Shown: one piece after another, positions 44,238-53,572 of the stretch | How the letters are laid out: each line of letters starts with the position of its first letter | Numbering within the stretch: the first letter of the stretch is position 1 | Source: Streptosporangium sp. NBC_01755 | GTDB lineage: Bacteria; Actinomycetota; Actinomycetes; Streptosporangiales; Streptosporangiaceae | Length of the DNA: 64,000 nt | Direction of reading: 5' to 3' | NCBI RefSeq assembly: GCF_035917995.1 | Contig: NZ_CP109131.1 | Coordinates: 1,612,001 to 1,676,000 of the forward strand | Notes under the pieces: model-generated | Database searches by the model: none | The model's input: only the letters and a program-made list of their open reading frames with translations | What the model was told of the DNA's origin: nothing | Position numbers and translations under genes: made by a program

Positions 44238-45330
44238 TCAGCTGTCGTCAGGTACGGGCGGGATACGCGGTTCTCTGGTCAGGTTTCCCGGGGCGTAGGA
44301 CGGATACTCACGAGCGTCGCCGCGGCGGGTGGGGGCGAAGTTCAGCACCGCCCCCACCAAGCGGGCGCCGACGGAGGAGAGCAGGCCCAGTGCGTGTGCC
44401 ACGTCCTGCTCGCGGGGCCTGCCGCACCTGGCCACCAGGAGTACCCCGTCGCAGTTCGCCGCGAGCGTCGCCGCGTCGGTGACCGGCAGTAGCGGCGGCG
44501 TGTCGATGATCACGATGTCGCAGGCGTCGACGAGCTCGTCGATCAGCAGGCGCATCCGCTGGGAGCCGAGCAGCACGCTCGGGCCGTCCGGCAACGGTCC
44601 ACTGGGGATCACGGACAGCCGGCCGTCCGACACGTCCCGCTGCCGCATCACCGCGGACGTCTCGGCTCGGCCGGCCAGTACGTCGGTAAGGCCGGGCCGG
44701 TCACCTGTCTTCAGGTATTCGCCGATGCTCGGCCGCCTCAGGTCGCCGTCGACGAGGGCTACCCGCAAGCCCGCCTCGGCCAGGACGACGGCGAGGTTGC
44801 CGCAGATCCAGGACACGCCCTCGCCGGGGAGACAACTGGTGACCACCAGCGATCTGGGTCGGTGCTCGGCGTTCATGAACTGCAGGTTCGTGCGCAGCGT
44901 GTTGAAGGCCTCGATCTGGGCGGAGGAGCCGTCCCGCTCGGTGATCAGCGGGTGCCGCCGGGCGTCGCGCTCGTAGCCGATCTCGCTCAGCACCGGCACC
45001 GCGGTGGCCTTCCGCAGCGTTTGCGGGGTGCGGATCGTCGTGTCCAGCCGATCCCTCAAGATGATCACTCCCCCGATGACCGTCAGGCCGATCAGCGCGC
45101 CCAGCGCCACGTTGATCGGCAGTCGCGGCTCGATCGGCGCGGACGGCACCTGCGCCTGGTCGACTATCGAGACGCTCACCTTCGCCCCCTCCGGGGACTG
45201 AGCGGGGTGTTCGAGGTCGTCGATCAGTTGCGCGAAGGCCCGGCTCAGGGAGTTGGCCAGCCGCGCCGCGCGGACGGATCACCGTCGGTGACGGTGGCGC
45301 GCAGCAGCACAACGCGACGGAGTCCGCCGG
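44238..45330 (-). pseudogene. Degenerate polysaccharide-export tyrosine kinase (Wzc/CpsD type)
   Basis: The frame encodes the end of a Wzz domain (ANSLSRAFAQLIDDLEHPAQ), a transmembrane helix (VALGALIGLTVIGGVIILRD) and a BY-kinase domain (PLITERDGSSAQIEAFNTLR, VALVDGDLRRPSIGEYLKTG, DIVIIDTPPLLPVTDAATLA) with a Tyr-containing tail (EYPSYAPGN). Two signs of decay: the 5' Wzz portion is missing, with a frameshift near 45270 (upstream RATVTDGDPSA lies in another frame), and Walker A reads PGEGVSWICGN, where the active kinases have GEGKST. The essential Lys is therefore lost. A GTG at 45179 could still initiate a soluble remnant. No polysaccharide genes adjoin. Confidence 0.75.
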
Positions 45331-45510
45331 ATGCCGTTTTCGCAGATGAGATCGCCTCGCGACTACTCTTCACTTTCGTAATCTTACTTTGAGTAATCGA
45401 TGTCGATGTGGGAGAGACCCCCATGACCGGCGAACGTGTCGCGAAACAGGGAATCAGGATCCGGCAAACCGGGTCGAAGATTCCGTGGTCCTCACCTTGC
45501 TCCACCGGCC
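45331..45510. other. Spacer between kinase remnant and repeat tract
   Basis: It contains an AT-rich patch (ttactttgagtaatcg) that may be a former promoter. No gene is visible. Confidence 0.4.
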
Positions 45511-45646
45511 GGGCCGGTGACCAGGGGCACCTCGGCGTCCCAGCGGCCCGGTGACCAGGGGCACCTCGGCGTCCCAGCGGCCCGGTGACCAGGAGCACCT
45601 CGGCATCGCAACGGCCCGGTGACCAGGAGCACCTCGGCATCGCAGC
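45511..45646. repeat. 34-bp tandem repeat, four copies
   Basis: Units beginning ggcccggtgaccaggggcac start at 45511, 45545, 45579 and 45613; copies 1-2 and 3-4 form two subtypes differing by a few bases. The tract lies 136 bases upstream of secA2 and is not part of a supported gene. Confidence 0.92.
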
Positions 45647-45781
45647 GGCCCGATATCCCCGGCGAGCAGCCTGCCGCTCCGGAGACCTCGCGAACCCGCT
45701 CCGATCCATGAACAATCGATCTTTGCATCACAATGTGCGAAGAGACGGAACGCGAGCCCGCGAACGGGCGTTGGAGGGAAC

Positions 45782-47992
45782 GTGGCCTCGATAACTCAGC
45801 TCTTCAGGCGCTTCCTCGAACGCCCCGGCACCATCGACCTGTCGAAGTTCGAGCGGGTCGTGGCGGACGCCGGGACCCGCGAGGAGCGGATCCGCGCGCT
45901 CGACGAACTGCCGACGCCCTCCGTCGACGACATGGCGGAGTTCTGCGCGATCGTAAGGGAGGCCTCGCGCCGCACGCTCGACCTGCGTCCTTACGACGTG
46001 CAGTTGGTCGGCATGCTGGCGATGCTGTCGGGAAACGTCGCGGAGATGGCGACCGGCGAGGGCAAGACCCTGTCCGGCGCGATGGCCGCCGCCGGATACG
46101 CCCTGCAGGGCAAGCGCGTCCACGTCATCTCGGTCAACGACTACCTGGCCCGGCGTGACGCCGAATGGATGGGTCCGCTGTACGAGGCGCTCGGCGTCTC
46201 CTGCGGCTGGATCGGACAGAACTCCACGCCCGGGGAACGTAGGGCGGCGTACGCGGCGGACGTGACGTACGGCTCGGTCAGCGAGATCGGCTTCGACGTG
46301 CTGCGCGACCGGCTGAGCACCCGCGTGGAGGACCTGATCGTGCCCGCGCCGGCCGTGGCGGTGGTCGACGAGGCCGACTCCGTGCTGGTCGACGAGGCCA
46401 GGGTGCCGCTGGTGCTGGCCGGGGCCGCCGACCCAGGCGACGCGGTGCCGGAGATGGCGGCGCTGGTCAGGCAGCTGGTCAAGGGCTACCACTACGAGCT
46501 CGACGATCAGGCGCGCAACGTCCACCTGACGACCAAGGGCATCGACACCGTCGAGCAGGCGCTCGGCCTCGACCTCTACGACACCCCCGCCACGCTGACG
46601 GAGGTCAACCTCGCCCTGCACGCGCACGCTCTGCTGACCAAGGACGTCGACTACATCGTCCGGGACGGCAAGGTGCACCTGATCAACCCGTCGCGGGGCC
46701 GGGTGGCGCTGCTGCAGCGCTGGCCGGACGGCCTGCAGGCGGCGGTGGAGGCCAAGGAGGCGCTGTCACCCTCGGAGACCGGCGAGATCCTCGACTCGAT
46801 CACCGTCCAGGCGCTGATCACCCGCTACCCGGAGAAGTGCGGCATGACCGGCACCGCGGTCGCGGTCGGCGACCAGCTGCGGGAGTTCTACGACCTCAAG
46901 GTGGCCGTGGTCTCCTCCAACCGGCCGTGCGTGCGGACCGACGAGCCCGACCGGCTCTTCGAGTACCGGATGGAGAAGGACCTCGCGCTGGTCGAGGAGA
47001 TCACCGAGGTGCACGCCACCGGCCGGCCGATCCTGATCGGCACCATGGACGTGGCCGAGTCCGAACGCCTGGCGCTGACCCTGAGCGGCCGAGGACTGGA
47101 GTGCGTGGTCCTCAACGCCAAGAACGACGCCGAGGAGGCGGCCATCATCTCCCTGGCCGGTGAGCGCGGCGCGCTCACCGTCTCCACCCAGATGGCCGGG
47201 CGCGGCACCGACATCCGCCTCGGCGAGGGCGTCGACGAGCTCGGTGGCCTGTACGTCATCGGCTCGGGACGGCACACCAGCAGCCGGCTGGACGACCAGC
47301 TCCGCGGGCGCGCGGGCCGTCAGGGCGACCCCGGCGGCTCGGTCTTCTACGTCAGCGGCGAGGACGAGCTGATCACCCACTACGTCGCCGACGAGTACGC
47401 CAAGGGCGTGCCGGAGCACTCCCTCGTGGGCCACGCCCAGCGGGTCGCCGAGGGCGTCAACATGGAGATCCACCGCAACACCTGGCGCTACACCCGCCTG
47501 CTCGAACGCCAGCGCGGCCAGTTGCTGGAGCGCCGCGACCGGGTCCTGCGCGAGCGGGTGGCCGGCGATGCCCTGGCCTCGGCCGCCCCCGAGCGGTGGT
47601 CGGAGCTGGCGGAGAGCGCCGGCGAGGAGGTGCTCCACGAGGCCGCCCGCCAGATTGTGCTGTTCCACCTCGACCGCGGCTGGGCCGACCACCTGGCCTA
47701 CCTGGGGGAACTGCGCGAGGGCATCCACCTGCGGGTTCTCGGGCGGCTCAACCCGATCGACGAGTTCCACAAGGACGCGGTCCCGGCCTACCAGCGCCTG
47801 CTGGCCGAGATCGAGTCGCGCTCGGTCGAGACCTTCGAGACCGCCACGGTGACCGAGGACGGCCTCGACCTCGACGGCGCGGGCCTCAAGCGCCCCACCG
47901 CCACCTGGACCTACCTCGTCCAGGACAACCCCTTCGGCACCGAGTGGGACCGCATCCTCAACCGCCTCACCACCAAGGTCCGCCACCGCTGA
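45782..47992 (+). CDS. secA2: Accessory SecA translocase (SecA2 type)
   Basis: The 736-residue protein is an ATP-driven preprotein translocase motor. NBD1 has Walker A in [11 protein letters not shown] and DEAD-like [17 protein letters not shown]2 has [16 protein letters not shown] and [20 protein letters not shown]. The helical scaffold follows. It is shorter than housekeeping SecA (about 900-950 residues) and lacks the C-terminal zinc-binding linker, as in SecA2 proteins of mycobacteria and relatives, which export a subset of substrates. GTG start with GGAGGG upstream. No dedicated substrate or accessory Sec gene is adjacent. Confidence 0.92.
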   Translation: MASITQLFRRFLERPGTIDLSKFERVVADAGTREERIRALDELPTPSVDDMAEFCAIVREASRRTLDLRPYDVQLVGMLAMLSGNVAEMATGEGKTLSGAMAAAGYALQGKRVHVISVNDYLARRDAEWMGPLYEALGVSCGWIGQNSTPGERRAAYAADVTYGSVSEIGFDVLRDRLSTRVEDLIVPAPAVAVVDEADSVLVDEARVPLVLAGAADPGDAVPEMAALVRQLVKGYHYELDDQARNVHLTTKGIDTVEQALGLDLYDTPATLTEVNLALHAHALLTKDVDYIVRDGKVHLINPSRGRVALLQRWPDGLQAAVEAKEALSPSETGEILDSITVQALITRYPEKCGMTGTAVAVGDQLREFYDLKVAVVSSNRPCVRTDEPDRLFEYRMEKDLALVEEITEVHATGRPILIGTMDVAESERLALTLSGRGLECVVLNAKNDAEEAAIISLAGERGALTVSTQMAGRGTDIRLGEGVDELGGLYVIGSGRHTSSRLDDQLRGRAGRQGDPGGSVFYVSGEDELITHYVADEYAKGVPEHSLVGHAQRVAEGVNMEIHRNTWRYTRLLERQRGQLLERRDRVLRERVAGDALASAAPERWSELAESAGEEVLHEAARQIVLFHLDRGWADHLAYLGELREGIHLRVLGRLNPIDEFHKDAVPAYQRLLAEIESRSVETFETATVTEDGLDLDGAGLKRPTATWTYLVQDNPFGTEWDRILNRLTTKVRHR

Positions 47993-48001
47993 CCGTTCAT
48001 C

Positions 48002-48031
48002 GGACGGCCGTCACGCCAGAGATGGCCGTCC
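48002..48031 (+). terminator. Hairpin behind secA2
   Basis: ggacggcc (48002-48009) pairs with ggccgtcc (48024-48031), 10 bases after the secA2 stop. Confidence 0.65.
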
Positions 48032-48072
48032 TTCAGGCTCGGCGTCATGCCGACCAAAGCACGGCTCACCAC

Positions 48073-48348
48073 TCATGGCGACCGGTAGGCGTCCGCCCGA
48101 TGCTGGATGGTAATCACCTGCACCACGATCCGGCCGTCGTCGATCAGATAGAGCACCCGGTAGTCGCCTCGCCGCGCTGACCACTGCGGGGCGAGGGGCT
48201 CATCGAGAGGCTTGCCCACCCGGCGAGGATTGTCCAGAAGCGGGCCGGTGATGAACTCCCAGACCGCGGGCACGACCTTCGCCGGCAGCCGCTCGGCGAG
48301 ATCCTGCCTGGCACGACGGGTGAGGCTGAGTTCGTACCGCCCGCTCAC
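48073..48348 (-). CDS. RelE/ParE-family toxin
   Basis: The 91-residue toxin begins YELSLTRRARQDLAERLPAK (helical start) and continues LDNPRRVGKPLDEPLAPQWS and ARRGDYRVLYLIDDGRIVVQ, ending ITIQHRADAYR. The RRGDYRVLY and late HRADAYR motifs are the RelE-type RNA-binding and catalytic region. Its start overlaps the antitoxin stop by four bases. It is homologous to the toxin at 58277-58549 (shared R-V-G-K-P-L and H-R-x-D-A-Y-R blocks). mRNA interferase activity is presumed. Confidence 0.92.
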   Translation of the reverse strand: MSGRYELSLTRRARQDLAERLPAKVVPAVWEFITGPLLDNPRRVGKPLDEPLAPQWSARRGDYRVLYLIDDGRIVVQVITIQHRADAYRSP

Positions 48349-48623
48349 AGACGGCCGGTCCGGCGAAGCTCGGCCTCCACCTCCTCCTGCGAGAAGGTGC
48401 GTCCCGAATCCAGGTCGGCGAGCCCCTCTCGGATGGCCGCCACGGTTTCAGCCGAGGCGAGAATTTCGATCATCTCACGCATCGTGTCGTAGTCATCGGC
48501 GGCCAGCAGCACGGCGGCGGGCACGCCGTTACGGGTGATCTCGAACCGCTCGTGGGTGCTGACAGCGGACTCGACGATTCCGGAGAGTCGGTTTCGCGCG
48601 TCTGCCAGAGAAAGAACCGTCAT
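48345..48623 (-). CDS. Phd/YefM-family antitoxin of the first RelE module
   Basis: The 92-residue product has the N-terminal DNA-binding segment MTVLSLADARNRLSGIVESA followed by ERFEITRNGVPAAVLLAADD, and an acidic C-terminal helix (IREGLADLDSGRTFSQEEVE). I chose ATG 48623; the same frame continues upstream without a good start. The upstream region is AT-rich with TGTACA symmetry (48624-48640), probably the autoregulated promoter, possibly leaderless. Antitoxin precedes toxin. Confidence 0.9.
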   Translation of the reverse strand: MTVLSLADARNRLSGIVESAVSTHERFEITRNGVPAAVLLAADDYDTMREMIEILASAETVAAIREGLADLDSGRTFSQEEVEAELRRTGRL

Positions 48624-48762
48624 GTACATAATTCTAGCCAATGAGGGTTTCAGGGGCCAGCCTTCCGACGAACACGAACTCCTGGCCGTCTCCTCCACAT
48701 CATGGCAGGCATTATGTCTTCAGTAATGGTTTTGCTGATCATCACCGGTTATCGTGTGCTGC

Positions 48763-49566
48763 ATGACCACCACCAGCGCGTCCCGGCCGGTAGGTGAGCT
48801 TCTGCGCCAGTGGCGGGAGCGCCGGCGAATGAGCCAGATGGACCTGGCGATCCAGGCGGACATCTCCACCCGGCATCTGAGCTTCGTGGAGACCGGAAGG
48901 TCCAAACCGAGCAGGCAGATGATCCTGCACCTCGCCGAGGAGCTGGAACTCCCCCTCCGCGAGCGCAACCACCTGCTGCTCTCCGGCGGTTTCGCACCGC
49001 TCTACTCGGAGACACCGCTCAACTCCCCGCACATGGCGTCCGTACGCGAGGCGCTGGGACAGGTGCTCAGCGGGCACGAGCCGTACCCGGCGGTGGTCGT
49101 CGACCAGCGCTGGAACCTCATCGACCGCAACTCCGCCACCGGGCTGCTGCTGCGCGGGGTCGCACCCGAACTGCTGGTCCCCCCGGTCAACGTGCTCCGG
49201 CTGAGCCTGCACCCCAAGGGCATGGCGCAGCAGATCATCAACCTGGGCGAGTGGCGGGCCCACCTCCTGCACCGGCTCCGCCGCCAGATGAGCCTCACCG
49301 CCGACCCCGAGCTGGCCGAGCTCTGGCAGGAACTCGACGACTACCCCTGCGACCAGCCCGAGCCGGAGATAGACCGGCCAGGACCCGGTCACATCGTGAT
49401 CCCGCTCAGGCTCCGTCGCGGCTACCGGGAGCTGGCCTTCTTCAGCACCATGGCCACCTTCGGCACCCCACTGGACATCACCGTCGCCGAGCTGGCCATC
49501 GAGGCGTACTTCCCCGCCAACCCCGAGACCGCCGCCTACCTGCAGCACCAGCACCACCCGGACTGA
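48763..49566 (+). CDS. XRE-family regulator with MmyB-like ligand-binding domain
   Basis: The 267-residue regulator has an N-terminal HTH (LRQWRERRRMSQMDLAIQAD and ISTRHLSFVETGRSKPS) and an MmyB-like PAS-type domain (VVVDQRWNLIDRNSATGLLL, VNVLRLSLHPKGMAQQIINL). MmyB-type regulators in actinomycetes bind fatty acids and often regulate adjacent redox enzymes. ATG 48763 is preferred to 48754 because it begins TTTSASRPVGELLRQW like relatives. Divergent from the RelE module; convergent with the PepSY gene. Confidence 0.9.
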   Translation: MTTTSASRPVGELLRQWRERRRMSQMDLAIQADISTRHLSFVETGRSKPSRQMILHLAEELELPLRERNHLLLSGGFAPLYSETPLNSPHMASVREALGQVLSGHEPYPAVVVDQRWNLIDRNSATGLLLRGVAPELLVPPVNVLRLSLHPKGMAQQIINLGEWRAHLLHRLRRQMSLTADPELAELWQELDDYPCDQPEPEIDRPGPGHIVIPLRLRRGYRELAFFSTMATFGTPLDITVAELAIEAYFPANPETAAYLQHQHHPD

Positions 49567-49627
49567 CCAGGGTGGTGGAAGGCGTACGCGGGGGTGCGGC
49601 ACGCGCCCGCACCGCACCCCTGCGACC

Positions 49628-51139
49628 TCAGCCGGAGACCCCGGCGCCGGACCTGGCCGCGTCGGACTCGTCAGCGCCGGACCTGTCCGCGCCGGACTCG
49701 TCAGTGCCGGACTCGTCAGTACCGAGCTTGTCGGCGCCGACTCTCCCCGCGCGCGACGCCGCGATCCTGGCCAGGACGACGTCGATGACGAGGAAGGCCG
49801 ACAGCGAGATGCCCAGCAGCGGGAGGAACACGCCCACGGCGATCACCACGACCGCCAGGGGAAGGAGCACGACCGGGGGAAGCCTCCGCAGACCGCCGCG
49901 CCTGTAGGGGGCGCCGAAACCCCGGGTCGGGCGGCGCAGCCACCACATGCGGTAGCCCCACACGATGACCGAGATCAGCGCCAGTGCCAGTACGGCCAGC
50001 AGGATCTGGTTGGCCAGGCCGAACAGCAAGCCCATGTGCCCGTCGATGCCCCACCGGATCAGCTTGGCCACGACGGGGAAGTCGTCGAAGCGCAGCTCGG
50101 CGCTCACCTGGCCGGTGGTGGGATCGACCGCCACCTGGTCGTTGCGCTGCGGCCAGAGCCGGTCCATCTCCTTGACGACGTACGAGCTCCCCGGCTCGGA
50201 CGGCCAGACGACCTCAAGCGGTCCGGACAGGCCCCTGCCCGCCGCCGCCTGGACCACCTGGTCGGCGTCGACGGTCTGGGTGCCACCTCCTCCGTGCCCC
50301 CCGGCGGCGTGGTCACCGTGGCCGCCGGAGGAGGGCATCGACGGGGTGGACCAGCCGAACGAGGTCTGCAGCACGTCGACATTGGCTCCGGCGTACTTCG
50401 ACCAGGTCAGACCGGTGGCCGACAGGGCGAGCAGGCCGAGAAGCGCCCACAGGCCGACCGAGCCGTGCCAGGAGAGGGTCCCGCGCAGACCGCGGGCGCC
50501 GCGCTCGGGCGCGACGACGCGGCGCAGCCGCCGGCCTGCCCGGCGGCGACGGGTCAGCCAGAGCACCAGCCCGCCGAGTCCGACCAGCCAGAGCCAGCTG
50601 GCGGCCATCTCGCTGTAGACGCGTCCCGGCTCGCCCAGGTGCAGGTGACGGTGGAGCTGGGAGATCCAGGTTCGCACGGGCAGGGCGCCCGAGCTGCCGT
50701 AGCTCTCCAGCGCGCCCCGGACCTGGCCGGTGTACGGGTCGACGAAGACCGCCAGGCGGGTGCTCTCCGCGAGGCCGGGCACGTCGAGCAGCACCCGGGT
50801 CGTCTGGCCCGGCTCGTCGAAGGTCCGCACGGCTCCGAGGGTTCCCTCGGGGTGCGCGGCGGTGGCGGCGGCGACCTGCCGTGCCAGCGGCACCTTCTGC
50901 TGCCCCTGGGGGACCGGGACGGTCAGCTCGTGGGAGTGGACCACCTGCTCCAGCTGGAAGGAGGCCGCGTACAGCAGGCCGGTCACCGCCGCCACCAGCA
51001 GGAAGGGCGCGACGAGGATGCCGGCGTAGAAGTGCAGGCGGAGCAGGAGCGAGCGCAGCGTCGCCCAGGTGGAGGGGGTGCGGGGGGTGGCGGGTGTGGA
51101 CGGTCCAGCCTCGGGCTGGAGGTCGACGTTCGACGTCAT
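49628..51139 (-). CDS. PepSY-associated membrane protein
   Basis: The 503-residue membrane protein has a first helix (LHFYAGILVAPFLLVAAVTG), periplasmic PepSY-like parts (RISQLHRHLHLGEPGRVYSE-like WISQLHRHLHLGEPG, QVAVDPTTGQVSAELRF), and further helices (LWLVGLGGLVLWL, LWALLGLLALSATGLTW, ILLAVLALALISVIVWGY, PPVVLLPLAVVVIAVGVFLP). The family is found with iron/copper acquisition; a His/Gly-rich loop (GGHGDHAAGGHGGGG) may bind metal. The C-terminus has a degenerate G-T/A-D-E/R-S repeat. GTC-free ATG 51139. A small His-containing membrane protein gene lies upstream on the same strand. Confidence 0.88.
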   Translation of the reverse strand: MTSNVDLQPEAGPSTPATPRTPSTWATLRSLLLRLHFYAGILVAPFLLVAAVTGLLYAASFQLEQVVHSHELTVPVPQGQQKVPLARQVAAATAAHPEGTLGAVRTFDEPGQTTRVLLDVPGLAESTRLAVFVDPYTGQVRGALESYGSSGALPVRTWISQLHRHLHLGEPGRVYSEMAASWLWLVGLGGLVLWLTRRRRAGRRLRRVVAPERGARGLRGTLSWHGSVGLWALLGLLALSATGLTWSKYAGANVDVLQTSFGWSTPSMPSSGGHGDHAAGGHGGGGTQTVDADQVVQAAAGRGLSGPLEVVWPSEPGSSYVVKEMDRLWPQRNDQVAVDPTTGQVSAELRFDDFPVVAKLIRWGIDGHMGLLFGLANQILLAVLALALISVIVWGYRMWWLRRPTRGFGAPYRRGGLRRLPPVVLLPLAVVVIAVGVFLPLLGISLSAFLVIDVVLARIAASRAGRVGADKLGTDESGTDESGADRSGADESDAARSGAGVSG

Positions 51140-51599
51140 GGGAGTTCTCCGTTCGCAGGGAACGCACGCACCGGCAGGTACGCGTCACCGCGGTGTGGGG
51201 TTCGGTTCGAGGGTGCCGATCCGGTTCGCCGGGACGGTCGTCGCGAGAGCGTGACGGCATCGGGGCAGGAGACCGGGAGAGCACTGCGAGAGCCGGCTCG
51301 CCACCCCGGGCGGGGTGGCAGGACGCCGGCTCACCGCCCGGGAAGGGCGCGAGGGAGTTCGGGCCGACCGGCCGTGGCGAACCGGCGGGACTCCGGGTTC
51401 ACCGTCCGGGAAGGGCGCGACGGTTCACGGTCCGGAAACGCGCGGCGCTCGGAGCCCCGGGCCTCGGGAGGGTACCCGAGCCCCCGGAAGGAGCCGCAGG
51501 CCCCGAGAGGGTACGCAAGCCCCGGAAGGAGCCGCAGGCCCCGAGAGGGTACGCAAGCCCCGGAAGGGCACGACGGCGTCCGGGCGCGCGGGCCCGATG
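51140..51599. other. Intergenic region with 38-39-bp repeats
   Basis: The 460-base spacer includes a Pro/Arg/Gly-codon-like GC-rich tract. Repeats starting gagggtac occur at 51468, 51507 and 51545, each followed by ...aagccccggaaggagccgcaggcccc-like sequence. No protein is supported on either strand. Confidence 0.6.
51465..51569. repeat. 38-39-bp tandem repeat, about 2.7 copies
   Basis: Units begin gagggtac at 51468, 51507 and 51545 and share ggaaggagccgcaggccccg; the first copy diverges by a few bases. It lies between the PepSY gene and the small membrane gene. Confidence 0.85.
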
Positions 51600-52142
51600 T
51601 CAGATGCCGAGCGGGAGCGCGGGCGGCCCGCGACGTGACACCGCGGCGGCGAGCAGCCGGGTGCGGAGTGGGACCCGGTCGTCGGGCGCGACGGGCGGGG
51701 CGACGCGGCAGGCGACGGGCGCGCGCCACAACAGCAGGGTGAGTACCGAGGCGAAGAGCAGGTACAGGAGCATGGCCAGGCCGCACTCCCCCCGCTCCAG
51801 CCAGTGGGCGGACAGCAGCGCCATCACGGCGTGCACCAGCAGCATGAACACACCTGTGGACAGGCCACCGGCACCGTGCCCGTGCCCCGTCGCCGGTGTG
51901 ACCGCGCCGGAGGTGAACCACAGGTGCATGCCGTACTGCGCGGCGAAGCTCGCCCCGAGCAGCATGCCGAAGCCACGCTGCCGCCGGGCGAGGAGGAACG
52001 CGCCCGCCGCGGTCGGCGGCACCGCCCAGACCAGCACGCCCGGCCCGACCGGAGTGCCTCCGGCCAGCACGTGCATGGCCAGCGACGCCGTCACGCACAC
52101 GACCGCGAACACCGCGGCGCGAACAAGACGGAAGGCGTGCAT
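51600..52142 (-). CDS. Small His-containing membrane protein
   Basis: The 180-residue protein has about five hydrophobic segments (AAVFAVVCVTASLAMHVLAG; PGVLVWAVPPTAAGAFLLAR; GFGMLLGASFAAQYGMHLWF; STGVFMLLVHAVMALLSAHW; LAMLLYLLFASVLTLLLW) and a short TGHGHGAGG loop. It lies directly upstream of the PepSY protein gene in the same direction, a recurrent neighbourhood in actinobacteria that suggests a shared metal-related role. I cannot name the family. ATG 52142. Confidence 0.72.
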   Translation of the reverse strand: MHAFRLVRAAVFAVVCVTASLAMHVLAGGTPVGPGVLVWAVPPTAAGAFLLARRQRGFGMLLGASFAAQYGMHLWFTSGAVTPATGHGHGAGGLSTGVFMLLVHAVMALLSAHWLERGECGLAMLLYLLFASVLTLLLWRAPVACRVAPPVAPDDRVPLRTRLLAAAVSRRGPPALPLGI

Positions 52143-52327
52143 GGGGTAATGGTGACAGAAAACAACGGCCCCGCCATACCCCTGATTCGGAGTAAAAAGT
52201 GTGGATTTGTACCACTCGACGGGTACATCACGATCGTGTGGCCCGGTGCCGCTCACCCTCGGGAGCCCCCGACCCGGCGATGCCCTCGGTGCTCGCATCC
52301 GGGACCCCCGCGCCGGTGGCGCCGGAG

Positions 52328-52357
52328 CTCCGCACCCCGGCTACCGGGGGTGCGGGG
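52328..52357 (-). terminator. Hairpin behind the sigma-factor operon
   Basis: ccgcaccccgg (52330-52340) pairs with cgggggtgcgg (52345-52355) with one bulged G, 28 bases after the CU044_5270-family gene stop on the minus strand. Confidence 0.65.
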
Positions 52358-52384
52358 CCGCTGGAGAGGGCGGCACGGCCCCGG

Positions 52385-53572
52385 CTATCGGGCGACCTTG
52401 GGCGCGTGGTCGGCCACCTCGACCTTCAGCAGCGCCGTCGAGGTCAGCACGCTGCCCACCGGGGCCCCGGCCCTGGCCGCGTCCACCACGACGACGCGCT
52501 CGCCCAGGTACAGGTAGGTGGCGGGGTCGAAGATGTACTCGTGCCGTACCCCACCCTCCCGGTTGGCCATGGCCGCCGCGACCCCTGCGCGTCCCGCGGC
52601 GTCCTCGACCCCGTCGACGGTCTCGACACCGGGGATCGTGCCGGTCGCCTTGAAGAGCGCGGCCCGCTGGGCGGCCGGCAGGTACGCCTGCGTGATCATC
52701 GAACCGACCCGCCCCCAGGCCTCGTAGTGATCGAGGGGTCCCCCTGACAGACCGGTGTAGAGATGCTCACGCATCCCGGCGGGGTCGGTGGGCAACCGGC
52801 TCAGGTGGGCGTAGTCGGTGCGCAGGTGGTCGGGACGGATGTCGATGCCCTCAAGTCTCGACGGCTCGCCCCCGCCCCCCGCCCGCCGCCTGGCCTCGGC
52901 GGGCAGCGGCTCTCCCGGATACGGCTCCGGTTCCAGGTGCTTAACCGATATGACCCCCTTATCCAGGGGAGAACCCTCGGCCGGTAGCCAGAGCTTGATC
53001 ATGCTGCGGTCGAGGTAGCGGCCCTCCTCCAGCTTGACCGGAAACATGGCCTGCGACTCGTAGGCGAGGAACTGGCCGGGCCTCGGGTGCAGCTCGTCCT
53101 GCCTGCTCGCGGTGTCGGCGGCCCGCTGGAGGACCTCCGACATCGCCATCGGCGCCACCCTGACGGGTTCCTTCGGACGCGCGGCGAGGTTGGCATACAC
53201 CACTCCCGTGATCACGGCGGCCGTGGCCCCGACGGCGAGGCTCGTCCGTAGGCTCCTCCGGACGAGCCCGCGCGGGTTCATCGGGCGACCATCCGGGCGC
53301 GCGGCCCGCGCGTTGCCGTGGGCGGCGATCTCCGACAGCAGCCGCCGCTCCTCGGCGCGCAGTTCCCGCAGGTCAGGATGGGGCACCTCGGCGCGCAGCC
53401 GGTTCAACCGGGTCATCTCATCCGTGACTTCTCCGTTCCCCGGGGGGAGCGGCTTCTCGACTCCCCCGGCCGAGGCAGGCGACGGCCGGACCTTGACCGT
53501 TCCGAACACAGGAACCGTGACGGGGAAGCGCTTCACCTGCCGGATAAACCTGGCAGTCCCCTTGCTAAACAT
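52385..53572 (-). CDS. CU044_5270-family protein, probable partner of the ECF sigma factor
   Basis: The 395-residue protein has an N-terminal cytoplasmic part (EMTRLNRLRAEVPHPDLREL), one transmembrane helix (TSLAVGATAAVITGVVYANL) and an extracytoplasmic domain with conserved family motifs (LHPRPGQFLAYESQAMF, TDPAGMREHLYTGLS, YLYLGERVVVVD). CU044_5270-family genes typically follow ECF sigma genes in Streptosporangiaceae, in the place of an anti-sigma factor. The start overlaps the sigma gene by eight bases. Anti-sigma function is inference; no zinc-binding HxxxCxxC motif is present. Confidence 0.85.
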   Translation of the reverse strand: MFSKGTARFIRQVKRFPVTVPVFGTVKVRPSPASAGGVEKPLPPGNGEVTDEMTRLNRLRAEVPHPDLRELRAEERRLLSEIAAHGNARAARPDGRPMNPRGLVRRSLRTSLAVGATAAVITGVVYANLAARPKEPVRVAPMAMSEVLQRAADTASRQDELHPRPGQFLAYESQAMFPVKLEEGRYLDRSMIKLWLPAEGSPLDKGVISVKHLEPEPYPGEPLPAEARRRAGGGGEPSRLEGIDIRPDHLRTDYAHLSRLPTDPAGMREHLYTGLSGGPLDHYEAWGRVGSMITQAYLPAAQRAALFKATGTIPGVETVDGVEDAAGRAGVAAAMANREGGVRHEYIFDPATYLYLGERVVVVDAARAGAPVGSVLTSTALLKVEVADHAPKVAR

